In this document: in pieces, positions 25,282 through 36,407 of the stretch | Numbering within the stretch: the first letter of the stretch is position 1 | Layout of the letters: the number at the start of each line of letters is the position of its first letter | Assembly: GCF_008831285.2 (NCBI RefSeq) | Contig: NC_045138.2 | Span: 12,724,571-12,788,570 of the forward strand | Length of the DNA stretch: 64,000 bases | DNA from: Nymphaea colorata | Taxonomy: Eukaryota > Streptophyta > Magnoliopsida > Nymphaeales > Nymphaeaceae | Direction of reading: 5' to 3' | Made by a program: the position numbers and the translations under genes | The notes under the pieces: model-generated | Told to the model about the DNA's origin: nothing | Database searches by the model: none | What the model saw: the letters and a program-made list of their open reading frames with translations, nothing else

Positions 25282-25293
25282 TGGTATCAGAGC
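25282..25293 (+). promoter_or_regulatory. Primer-binding site, initiator-Met type
   Basis: TGGTATCAGAGC directly after the LTR's terminal CA, the standard plant Copia site. Confidence 0.93.
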
Positions 25294-25502
25294 GCCAGGT
25301 TACGTTATCTCTACCAAACGAAATGCCCAAACAGGTCTGATCTGGTTAGAACTCTTTTCTCATCTTGTCTCTATCCTGAATTTACTTTTCTCTTGCGCAA
25401 TTCTTGTTCCTTTTTCTTCTTGCTTACCCAAGGACACATCTTGTTATATCGTGTCTTCTTTCCCTCTCATCTTCTACCTATATATCATTCCTTTCTGCTG
25501 TC

Positions 25503-28500
25503 ATGGAAAACCTTTCGCATTCTGGCATGTCCTCAAGTTTTCTTCCTCACCTTATTACCGAAAAACTCAACCATGAGAATTATCTGATCTGGAAAAGGCA
25601 AATCATGCCTTTCATAAGAAGTCAAGGCCTCTTTGGACATCTCGATGGTTCAACAAAGCCTCCACCAATATTCATCTTACAGGAAATAAAAAATGAGGCA
25701 GGAGAAGTTATTGCTGTTCATGAAGACAACAATCCTGAACATGTTATGTGGATGAGACGTGATCAAAGTCTGGTTGCGTATATTTTGTCCACTTTATCTC
25801 AACAAGTGTTACTTTCAGTTTCTGATGATTGTACTGCAGAAGAATTATGGGAAACCCTTGCTGATACCTTTTCCCAAATATCAGAAGCTCGAATTATGTA
25901 CTTAAAGAAAGAATTTCAGAATTTGAGCAAAGGTTCAACGTCTATCATGGATTATTTGGCGCGTATTAAGGCCTTCGCAGACCAACTTGCTGCCTCAGGG
26001 AATAACATTTCTGATAAGGAAAAGGTGCAGCAAACTTTGAATGGACTTGGGCATGATTATCATGCTTTTATTACAGCTCTTGAGGTCCTTCCTGTTCTGC
26101 CTTCCTTCAACGAACTACAAGGTAAACTTCTCCAACATGAAATGAATATGAAAAGAGTCATTGAAAGGACTGATCAAGGAAACTCCCAAAATGTGTTGGC
26201 TATGAATGTAAAGTTTGGTAAGAGCCATGGGAACTCCAACCATGGTGGTCGTGGCATTCTACCAACACCACATAACCAAGGTATGTCTCCTTTGGATACT
26301 TCAAGAAAAATACCAATTTGTTTTCAGTGCAACAAGAAAGGACACATGAAGGCACAATGTTGGTTTAATCCTCAAAATAAAGACAAAGGGGTAAGACATG
26401 ATTATAAACAAGGAGGACAAAGTTCTAAATCCACCGCTGAAGATATGCAACAGCTATTGATGACCGCATTCTCAAAGATGACTATAAAGCAAAATGAGCA
26501 GGGAGAATGGTTCTTGGATTCAGGTGCAGCTACCCATGTGACAGGAAATGCAGGTAAATTGACTAACTTATCCCCTCATTACGGTAGAAGTTGCATTATA
26601 ACAGGTGATGAAAAATCTCATCCTATTACACATATTGGAAATGCACATATTCCATTGTCATCCTCGTCTCTATCACTGTCTAATGTTGTTCTTGCTCCCA
26701 ATATCAAAAAGAACATCATATCCATTTCTAAACTCATTGATGATACAAGCTCTTCTGTTGAATTCACACCTTCTTCTGTCTATGTCAAGGACCTCCAAAC
26801 GAAGAAAATGTTCGCTAGAGGGGAGCGTCAAGGGAATATGTACGTCCTCAAGGAATGTCTACCCAAGGATTCATCCGCTTTTGATATAGGATTGAAGACA
26901 TTTTCTCTTTCTCATAATGCGTCATCAGTGCCAAGTTCTTGCCATTTTCAATCAAAAGTAAGGGGCCCTAACCAATTTTTGGAGTCTGATTTGTGGCATA
27001 GTCGGCTAGGACACTGTGGTCGACATTTCATTGAAAAACTTGTCACAGATAGTCTCATTCCAAGATCAAGTTTACCTCTTACTTCAAGTGTCAAAAAATG
27101 TTCAAGTTGTGGACTTTGTAAGAGTCATGTTTTCCCTTTCCATAATATAAATCAAAGGGCTTCCAAACCTTTTGAAACTATTTTTTCTGATGTATGGGGG
27201 CCAGTCCCTATTGATTCCATGTCTGGGTCAAGATATTATGTCTTATTCATTGACTCTTACTCACGTTTCACCTGGATTTACTTCATGAAACACAAATCAG
27301 AAGTACCTCACATATTTCGAAACTTCTATGCCATGATTCAAACTAAATTTTCATCCAATGTGGTGCATTTTCAATGTGATGGAGGGGGAGAATATTCATC
27401 GCTTGATTTTATTGAATTTCTACGTGAAAAATGGATAACTAGACAAATTTCCTGCCCTTACACACCACAACAAAATGGTGTAGTTGAGCGGAAACATCGA
27501 CATATAGTTGAAAGCGCCATGAGCATGATGCATGATACTAATGTGCCCATTTCCTTGTGGACTGAAGCCTTCCATACTGCTGTATACATAATAAATTGTT
27601 TGCCTATGACACTCTTGATGTCTAAATCGCCATATTTTACACTCTTAGGCAAACAACCTGATTACAAGAACTTGAAGGTTTTTTGTTGTGTATGCTATGT
27701 TCACGTTGATGCTGCCTTGAGGAACAAGTTTCAAGACAAAGCTATTCAATGTAGATTCGTTGGATATGCTGATGAATATAAAGGTTTTCGATGCTATGAT
27801 CCAACAACTAAACGTATCAAAACTTCAAGAAATGTCATTTTTGATGAACATAGTTTTGATAATACAAATGAAATGCCTATGACCATTGAATCTTATGATC
27901 CCTGGACCAGTACACAGTTATTCAATGCAGATCCTATTATAGAAAATGATGTGCATCAAAGTGAAGATTCAGAGAGAGCAATACAACCGTCGGATATGGC
28001 TCAAAGTGAAAATCAAGAAGATCCAACACAGTCATCAAGTCATCACGAAAACAATAATGAAGAACAGAACAACGATGCACATCGGTATTCGGGTCTTATC
28101 TACAGTCGACGACTAAGGGACAGAGATGCTCACAGTGAAGAAGACAACATGCCCCACCTTAGAAGATCCCAACGCATTCGTCATCCCATTCACAGGTGGG
28201 TTAGCTATGATTCTTTATCACTTGATTTTCAGTTATTCATGGCAAAAGTTGGCAAGGAGGAAGAACCTACTTCATTTGATCAAGCATCAAAATCACATCA
28301 TTGGAGAAAGGCTATGAAAGAAGAAATGGATGCCTTGCATGAATGTGGAACATGGGAGATCGTTCCGAGGCCACACGAAAAGAACGTAGTGGGCTCCAAA
28401 TGGGTATACAAAATTAAATACAAACCTGACGGCAGCATAGAAAGACACAAAGCAAGGTTAGTAGCAAAAGGGTTTACACAACAATATGGAGAAGATTATG

Positions 28501-29822
28501 ATGAGACATTCAGCCCTGTGATCAAAATGGGAATAATTCGCGTGATTATATCATTGGCAGTTGAATATGGATGGAGACTACATCAAATGGACGTGAAGAA
28601 TGCTTTTCTTCATGGTGATTTAAGGGAGGAAGTATATATGGAACAACCTCCAGGATACAAGAAAGGAGACTCTCATGCATGGGTTTGCAAACTAAGAAAA
28701 TCTATTTATGGACTTAAACAGGCCTCACGTTCGTGGTTTGACAGTTTCTCTTGCAAGATTCAAGAATGTGGTTTTCGAAGATGTCCTCTAGATCACTCTC
28801 TTTTCATTTATCGAAAGGAAAACATATTTACTTTACTTCTTATATATGTTGATGATATTGTTATCACAGGCAATTCAGAAAAACACATAGAAGAAGCTAA
28901 AGTTTTGATGATGCAAAACTTCAAAATGAAAGAGCTTGGTGATTTACGATTCTTTCTTGGAGTGGAGATTGATAGGCACAATAATCGCCTCACATTGACA
29001 CAACAGAAATACACGTTGGATCTGCTGAAAAAGTCAGGTATGTCTGATTGTAAGCCTGTTGGAACTCCTAGTGTTCTAAATCAAAGACTAAGTGCTCAAG
29101 ATGGGGAGTTATATGAAGATCCTACGCAATATTGAAGTATTGTTGGGGCACTTCAATATCTTACATTTACTAGACCAGATATTATATATGTTGTGAATCA
29201 AGTATCTCAATTTATGCATGCACCTAGAGATACTCACATGGATGCTGTCAAAAGAATATTAAGATATCTTAAAGGGACAGCAGGAGATGGCTTAGTTTAT
29301 GGTAAGAGTGAAAATATAACTACTGGACATCAACTTATGACATTCACAGATGCAGATTGGGCTGGAGATCCCGATCAAAGAAAGTCCATTTCTGGTTTTT
29401 GTATTTTCATTGGACGTAATCTTGTGTCTTGGAGTTGTCGAAAGCAAAAGGCAGTAGCAAGATCCAGCACTGAAGCTGAATACAGATGCATGGCTGCAGG
29501 TACTGCTGAAGTTACATGGGTTAGACATTTGCTAGAAGACATTGGAGAAAAGATTAAAACATCAATGTTAATGTGCGATAATCAAAGCGCTATTAACATT
29601 GCCTTTAATCCCGTACAACATGGTCGAACAAAGCACATTGAGATTGATCAACACTTTGTTAGACAAAAGGTGGAAGACAAGGAGATTCAACCTATTTATG
29701 TTCGTACAGATGAACAAGTTGCAGACTTACTTACAAAAGGATTAACAAAGGAACGATTCTGGTTTCTAAAAGGCAAGTTGTACATGGTGCAAAACCATGC
29801 ACAACTTGAGGGAGGGTGTTAA
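25503..29822 (+). pseudogene. Copia Gag-Pol polyprotein with a single nonsense codon
   Basis: 1440 codons in one frame from ATG 25503 (MENLSHSG). The frame is open further upstream, but this Met begins the conserved Gag. Order: Gag; zinc knuckle CFQCNKKGHMKAQC (residues 273-286, CX2CX4HX4C); protease DSG (Asp339); integrase with LWHSRLGHC and candidate catalytic Asp563, Asp626 and Glu662 (the last two spaced D-35-E); reverse transcriptase YVDD (1115-1118); RNase H with DADWAGD (from 1283). Codon 1211 is TGA where the related copy has CGA, which would remove RNase H. The final Cys codon and TAA stop lie in the first six bases of the 3' LTR. Confidence 0.95.
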
Positions 29823-30225
29823 AATATAAATCCTTCACCAGCACGTTGAAGAGGAGTCTCTTAGGATTCCACCTCCTTGTAGAATGTGTTAAGATATTTA
29901 ATGTCCTTGTAACATGTGAAGAGTCTCCTAGGATTCTATGTTTTAGTTAATATCCTTGTAATATGTGAAGTCTCTTAGGTTTCTATGATGTAATTAATGT
30001 CCTTGGAGCTTGTGAAATCTCCTAGGATTCTACGATTGGAGACTCTTATAATTCTGGAAATGGGATTATAAATAGAGGCCGTGCAAACCATTTTGGCCAC
30101 GGCTTCTTCTCCTCAGTTTCTTCTTGTTTTCATTCTCTCTCTCCCTCTCTCTCTCCCTCTCTCTCTCTATCTTCCTGCGTGAGTGCTGTTTTCTGGTTAC
30201 AGATATTGGTGCTAGATTTCTATCA
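29817..30225 (+). repeat. 3' LTR of the young Copia element
   Basis: 409 bp, nearly identical to 24867-25281. Preceded by the polypurine run. Its predicted TATA box (30067-30074) points toward the 3' end of CNX2. Confidence 0.96.
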
Positions 30226-30576
30226 ATAAGATATTGAATAAAATATGTATTTCATGCAGCAGTAACTTTCTATTGTATCCATTCCCTTCAATGTTCTGCA
30301 TTAAGGCTGAAAAGTTAAACCAATCATATAGGAAAGGAGCAGGAAAGCAAGAATATTGAGAAAACAAGAGTGACACTAAAGCAATGGCTGTACTTCAACT
30401 TACAGATGTACAATTGGCAATACTAAAACACAATGTTCATACACCTAACAAGGGAAAACTATAAATCTTGAAGCAGGATAACTGTCGTCAAATTCTGTAA
30501 TTCTTCAACAAGAAAACAACTTACAGTACATTTCCAAATGGAATGTTTCGTTAAATGAATTTGCACTTACCGAGCT

Positions 30577-33500
30577 TCACCCACCAATGTGTATCATCGG
30601 TCTGTTCGCCGTCTTTGCCAGTTGAAACATATCAGCATGAGCAAATTTCTTTCTCTTCACCTGACAGAAGGAAACAAACATATAGAAAGGAATTACATTA
30701 CGATATTCAAACTGATTAACTTTGCAATTTTAATACCAAGAGAAGTGACAGGATCTTCAAGAAGGGAATGCCATCAATACAAAGATCTTCACCACTATCA
30801 TGTGAGAGCTGAGAGCTTTCTAGGGCCTTGCAGGGTATTACGGCCAATTTGTGTGTGGATATGGTATACTTGCAGTCGGATTAACGACACTGACCAAGAA
30901 GGGACAGTTTGAGTGGAGGTGAAGACAGAAGAAGCTTTTCACACCCTCAAGAAGGCAGTGACATCAGCTCCTATGCTTCAAATTCCAGACTTCTAACTCA
31001 CATTTGTGGTAGAATCTGATGCTTCTGACACAGGAGTAGGTGCAACACCGAGTCAAAACCAACACCCTATCGCCTTTCGCAGCAAGGCCATGGGTTCTAC
31101 TTTCAGTGCCAAATCTGCCTACGAATAAGAGCTTATAGCCATTGCTTTGGCAGTTATGAAGTGGAGGCACTACTTAATGGGCCAGCAATTTGTGGTACTC
31201 ACTGACCACTACAGTCTGAAATTTTGCTTGCAGCAGCAACTTTCAACCCCTACCCTTCAGAAATAGATGTTTAAGTTGATAGGGTTCGATTCGAAGTGAA
31301 GTTCCATAAAGGGAAGGAAAATGGTGCAGCCAATGGTCTTTCTAGAGTGGTGGAACAGCAAAATGACTTGCTACTCCTGGCATTATTAGAGCCAGGTCGA
31401 CTTATGGGAGCAAATTAAACAGGCTCATCAGAATGCATGGAGCAAACTAAACAGGCTCATCAGAATGCATCTTCTGTTATGCGCATTAGGTAGTAGCTGA
31501 AAACATAGGCATTGAAGGCCTACAGGTACCAATGGAGAGATCTTTACTTGTATCATCATGGTAGAGTCTTTATACCTCCAGAGATGGACCTGCCTATGAT
31601 ACTTACGGAACATTACCATGGTAACAATGCAGCTGGTTACAAGGGAGCTGAAAGTACTTATCACCACATGAAGCCCTCTTTTTACTGGCCTCGGATGAAA
31701 CGAGCAGTCAGGGAGTTCATCAAACGGTGTGAAGTGTGTCAGCGTTATAAGTAGAAACTTAGACGCCCGCTGCCCTGCTCCAACTTGCCCATACCAGAGC
31801 AAATTTGGGAAGACAATTTTATTGATTTCAAGGAAGGACTGCCTGCCTCGCATGGAAAATCTGTCATATTAGTTATGGTTGACCGCCTGTCAAAGTACAC
31901 ACGTTTTGTGCCTCTTGCACATCCCTATATAGCTAAATTAGTGGCCAAAACCTTTCAGGATTATGTGCGAAAACTTCTTGGAATGACATGCTTTATTACA
32001 AGTGACTGTGACCCCTTGTTCTTAAGCTCTTTTTGGTATGAATATTTCAGGTTGTAGGGCACTAAATTGCAGATGAGTACCTACCTACTATCATCCACAG
32101 ACCGATGGGCAAACGGAGGTGGTTAATCGGTGTTTGGAGATGTATTTATGCTGTTCTGTGGGACAGCATGCCAGACTATGAGCCGACTATCCATCTTGGG
32201 CAGAAGTAGCATATGATACCAGTTGGCACTCGGCAACAGACCTATCTCCATTTGAGGCCATCTATGTCAGACCCCACCAGACATTAGATATTACCAACCT
32301 GGGTCCGCAAAAGAGAAGGATCAAGGAAGTCAACCTACAGCTCCGATGCAGAGATGCAGTGCTTAAGGAGCTTAAGCAACACCTTTCTGCTGCAAGAAAT
32401 AGAATGGTGCTCCAGTAAAACAGAAAACACCATGACCTGAAATTCAATGAAGAGGACTGGATCTCCTTACGTTGACCTTAACAGGGACCTGCCTGGCGTC
32501 TTCCAAAAGTCTTCAACAAACTTGCTCCTTGTTACATTGGACCCAACACAATTATCTACTGCCACCTACCTATCCATATAGACGCCTGGGTATCTATAAG
32601 ATTAGAAGAGATGGTGCCTGGGTGACAGAATGGCTCATAGAATGGTCCAACTATGATAATCTTCCAGCAACTTGGGAGCAGCTAAAGAGATACACAGGAG
32701 CCTGACTTCACACCTTGAGGACAAGGTGGTTTTTCGTAAGGGGAACAAGTTGTTAGACCCGACCCAGATTAAGTAGAAGAGGCCCCTTGTCTCTTTATGT
32801 GTCCAATTCAGTGAGTCGGATGTCTTACTCAATGTAACAGATTTGGGTCAGGTGGACTAGTTAGGATGCTGTAATAAACCCACCCAACTGTGAGGTATAT
32901 ATATATTGTAGAAGGGATTAAACCCCAATCATAGAGATACTTTTTTTACAATCTGGGCTTCTGAGTGCATGCATAGTGGAGAGAAGAATGTGTGAGTTTT
33001 GTTAGCAGAGCTAACACTGTTTGATCTGAAAAAACAACTCAAGCTAAAAAGAGCAAAAACAAGCACATCAAATGGCCAAAGAGTAAAGACAAACTAACAA
33101 AAATTATACAAGTTTGCCACAATGCAGCATTGAAATATGAGGATCTAATAGTACTAGTGATCAGTACTCCTCAACAGTAAACAAGAGAAGAACATAATTT
33201 TTTTTTCATACATAATTTAAAGAAAAAAAACTTATAATATACATACCGCTGCCCCAATGATTTCCTTCAACCCATCATCATCAATACCATTGCGAATTGG
33301 ATCTCTTAAACTTACCTGTTGCAGATCTCACCAACCAGAGAATGAGTAATTGGTAGTCAAAATCACATGTTAAACCCATAAAGCAACATCTAGCCAATGT
33401 CATATTATTGAGGTCTTCTTAGGAATTTCACTGTGTTCTAGCATACATATTTATCTAAAAGATACCTCTAAACATTCTTCCCAACATCTGCCACATCATA

Positions 33501-36407
33501 ATGCCACAATGACCAAAAAAAGAAAGCGGCTATGGAGCATTAATATGAAAAAATCAGAACATACCAAAGAGGAATAATAATGCTGAGCAAACTGTTGACT
33601 GTTTTGTTGTTAATTTCATTAAAATTGTAAACAACTAAAAATAAATATTGAGCACCAGGCACCAGTTCATTCTCCATCCATTAACTGCAAATGTTATGAA
33701 CACCAATAGGTTGATCATAGTATGAGGACTGTAAGATCCATATTGTTAAGTGCATGTTGGTCAGGACAGGGGAAAGACGGAACAAACAGCAGCAGCTTAT
33801 TATTGACTAGGTCCTACAGGTTGATACCAACAAAGCAGTGAACAATTCTCCAAGTACAACAAAAACTTGCCGGCTTTAGAGTGAGATAGTGCCATGGTTC
33901 CCTAGAAGTACTAGGTGCATTATTTCATACATCTTAGACATTCATTAGCTTACAAAAACCAGGGTTATGATACTCTGCTCACTGGCAGAATTTCTGCTTT
34001 CTCTCTGCTAATCTACTGAGCACATTTTCACCATTCTGTGCAATATCAGAATTCAATGGCTGCAAACTATTATGAAGGTATTAAAAACTTGGGGTGATAA
34101 TATTAGACCCACCTTATGACTTTTCCAGTTTGTGAATTTGTTTCATAAAAGTTTTGACACATACTTGTCAGTTATTTGAAGTATGCCAACACCCTACCTT
34201 CTTCAAGAAACCTTTTGACATTTGCCGCTAATCTGGATTGTTTATCACATGCTCCGTATTATCATAAAAAGTGGTAACAGCAGATAAACATGGACCATTA
34301 TTAAGTACATAAAGGGAACTCTCATTTACCATTGACAAAGATGTTGAACCCCTAACATATGATTGAATTCTAGGTCTTGTGGACACTCTTGGAAAGGCAC
34401 TATGCCCGTGTCAACACTGCTGGACACTGGCAGGTACAGGACAAGGTTTGGGCATGGTAGACTTATGTTTTTTTGTTTGGTAAAATGTGTACTTTATGAA
34501 TATAGACAATGAGTATATGTTTGTTTGCTTAAAATCTATATACATAAATAAATAAATAAATAAATAAATGTGTATACATATATATATATATTTATATATA
34601 TACATTTGAAAATAACTTGCACCAGTATCCACACTCTCACCCGTGTTTGCACCTGTACAAACATCCACGTTACATAGCTTGCTGGTGTCACTGGTAATGA
34701 CATAACTATGTCTTTCATCACGACTCCTATTTTTCAAAATATGCATGATTTTATCTCCATGTGAAAAATACACTATGAACAAAAAGACATCCAACAGTTG
34801 TCTTCAGCAGAAAATTGATGACAAATGGACATGGAATCTTTTTCATGCGATGTAGATCAGATACCTCAGAGGGACCAAAAAGGCACACTTTGAAGTTTCC
34901 ATCAGCGAGAATGCGCAACCTATTGCATCCAGCACAAAAATGCTCTGTCATTGATGTTATGAAAGAGACCGTTCCACAAAAGTGATCAACTTTAAAACTT
35001 TTGGCTGTATCTGTGTGATGGTCATGCAATTTCTTTAACTTGCCAAATCTTTTTTCCTGCTCACAAGAATCTTAAACAAATGACGAAGGACAAATAAACT
35101 TTAGAAAAGTAATAAGACAACCAATAGAGACTCTGTCAGTGGTCTACCTTACCACTCTATCCAACATCTCTGCATAAGGTACAAGCTTTTTTATGTTCCA
35201 CACGTTCCCATCAAAAGGCATGAACTCAATAAACCGGATATTAACAGGTTTGTACCGTGTCATTTCCACAAAATCACATAGCTCATCATCATTAATACCA
35301 CGCATTACAACGCAGTTTACCTGGATTTTGACATTCCAATCATATCAAAAGGATATCCATTCTAGTCGGTTTAATCAGAAGTTCAAATATAGACATGTGA
35401 AGGATAATGACAGCCCAACAGAATGACATTATGACAAATGACCACAAGAGGATAAATCAAACACAGCAAGAACTAGTAAGAGATAGAGGACAAACCAGCC
35501 AAGCAATCTAGCCAGACATGTAGAAAAATAAATGCTTACTTTCACAGGATTGTATCCGAGGCCTATTGAAGCATCAATTGACTCCAGAACCTTTTCATGT
35601 CCTCTCCGGCGAGTCATGAACTCAAACTTTGTAGGAACCAGCGTGTCCAAACTAATGTTGATAGACTTTAATCCATTTTCTTTTAATTTTGGGAGCTTCC
35701 TTGCGAGAGCTATACCATTCGTAGTCATGGCCAAAGACTTTAAGCCCTTCAAGCTAGACAGCTGCAGGCAAACGTCCTCAATATCCTTCCTTACAGTTGG
35801 CTCCCCACCAGTCAGACGAATTTTATCCACACCAGAACTGACAAAGATATTAGCAAGCCTGACAATCTCGTCTGTTGTTAGAAGTTCAGGTTTGGGAGTA
35901 AGTTCAACACCCTCAGCTGGCATACAATACTGACACCTGAGGTTGCACCTCTCAGTTAATGAAATCCTTAAATAAGTATGCATTCTTCCAAATGAATCAA
36001 TTAACATATCCGAAACGGGACAGTCATTCTGAACAGTCTCAATCGACAGATTTGCACAAGACGTGGAGCACATCCTCATCTGAGTTTCATCACGAGCAAA
36101 ACGGGGCATCTGCGTGCTTCTAGGTGAAGCAGAGAAACCAAATTTGCGCACAAATCTGAAAGTGTAGGCATCAGTCTGTTGTAACAAAACCAACAATCAG
36201 AAAATCTGTTGATAACCTCCTATACGTCCAGATTATTACGAGAACCAATTTAGTACTAAAAAAGGAATAATTGCAGTGCATAGAAGCAATTTCGTCTCAA
36301 AACAGATTGATTATTGAAATTTCACTCACGCAATCACCAAACAGACGATATTTCGAACTCAATGAACGTCGATGATGACTGAGATCGCGAAACCACCACC
36401 CTCGCAT
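30577..36407 (-). CDS. CNX2: Molybdenum cofactor GTP 3',8-cyclase, mitochondrial (MoaA/CNX2)
   Basis: Radical-SAM enzyme turning GTP into 3',8-cyclo-dihydro-GTP, the first step of molybdenum cofactor synthesis, in mitochondria; CNX3 acts next. Six exons, all borders GT-AG and in phase: 36330-36407, 35540-36175, 35153-35320, 34865-35056, 33247-33315, 30577-30660, giving 408 residues and a stop (Arabidopsis CNX2 is about 390). The Arg-rich N-terminus ([15 protein letters not shown]) fits a mitochondrial presequence. The SAM cluster is [10 protein letters not shown] (Cys103, 107, 110); [10 protein letters not shown] follows. The second cluster is CX2CX13C (Cys335, 338, 352). The chain ends in the family's Gly-Gly (MIHIGG). 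All key residues are present. Intron 5 (2.6 kb) carries a Gypsy remnant. Confidence 0.97.
30740..33016 (+). mobile_element. Ty3/Gypsy (chromovirus-type) remnant in CNX2 intron 5
   Basis: Antisense to CNX2. From the left: end of reverse transcriptase (YYGQFV-like, about 30830), RNase H ([13 protein letters not shown] near 31010, [17 protein letters not shown]), integrase zinc finger and core ([34 protein letters not shown], then a broken [11 protein letters not shown]), a chromodomain ([20 protein letters not shown], 32610-32690) and a 3' LTR. Stops and frameshifts abound. Gag, protease, most of reverse transcriptase and the 5' LTR are missing, so the copy is 5'-truncated. Confidence 0.88.
32751..33016 (+). 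repeat. 3' LTR of the Gypsy remnant
   Basis: Begins TGTTAGACCCGACCC after an AAGGGGAA purine run and ends GCTAACA, giving inverted TGTTAG...CTAACA ends. The right border is my best guess. Confidence 0.6.
33316..34864 (-). other. CNX2 intron 4 (1.55 kb)
   Basis: No coding signal. Holds an (AAAT)n/(TA)n tract near 34540-34605, between stretches rich in GTGT and CACC that may be another decayed MITE (34400-34680); I could not match its ends. Confidence 0.6.

Larger units (their letters stand above)
24867..30225 (+). mobile_element. Ty1/Copia LTR retrotransposon, young, nearly intact
   Basis: 5' LTR 24867-25281, primer-binding site 25282-25293 (TGGTATCAGAGC, initiator-Met type), one long gag-pol frame, a polypurine run GAGGGAGGG just before the 3' LTR, and 3' LTR 29817-30225. 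ATAAG is duplicated at 24862-24866 and 30226-30230. By eye the LTRs differ by two substitutions outside a CT microsatellite, plus a length change inside it, so insertion was recent. One nonsense codon (29133-29135) interrupts the polyprotein. The right end lies about 350 bp past the CNX2 stop codon. Confidence 0.97.

Noticed and set aside
24862-30230. Young Copia as a source of a functional host gene
   Set aside because: All domains are standard retrotransposon parts with LTRs and a target duplication; nothing suggests domestication.
31428-31853. 141-codon minus-strand ORF in CNX2 intron 5
   Set aside because: Antisense shadow of the Gypsy integrase region.
34411-34794. 127-codon minus-strand ORF in CNX2 intron 4
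   Set aside because: Runs through a TA/AAAT microsatellite and lies within an intron fixed by the CNX2 protein frame.
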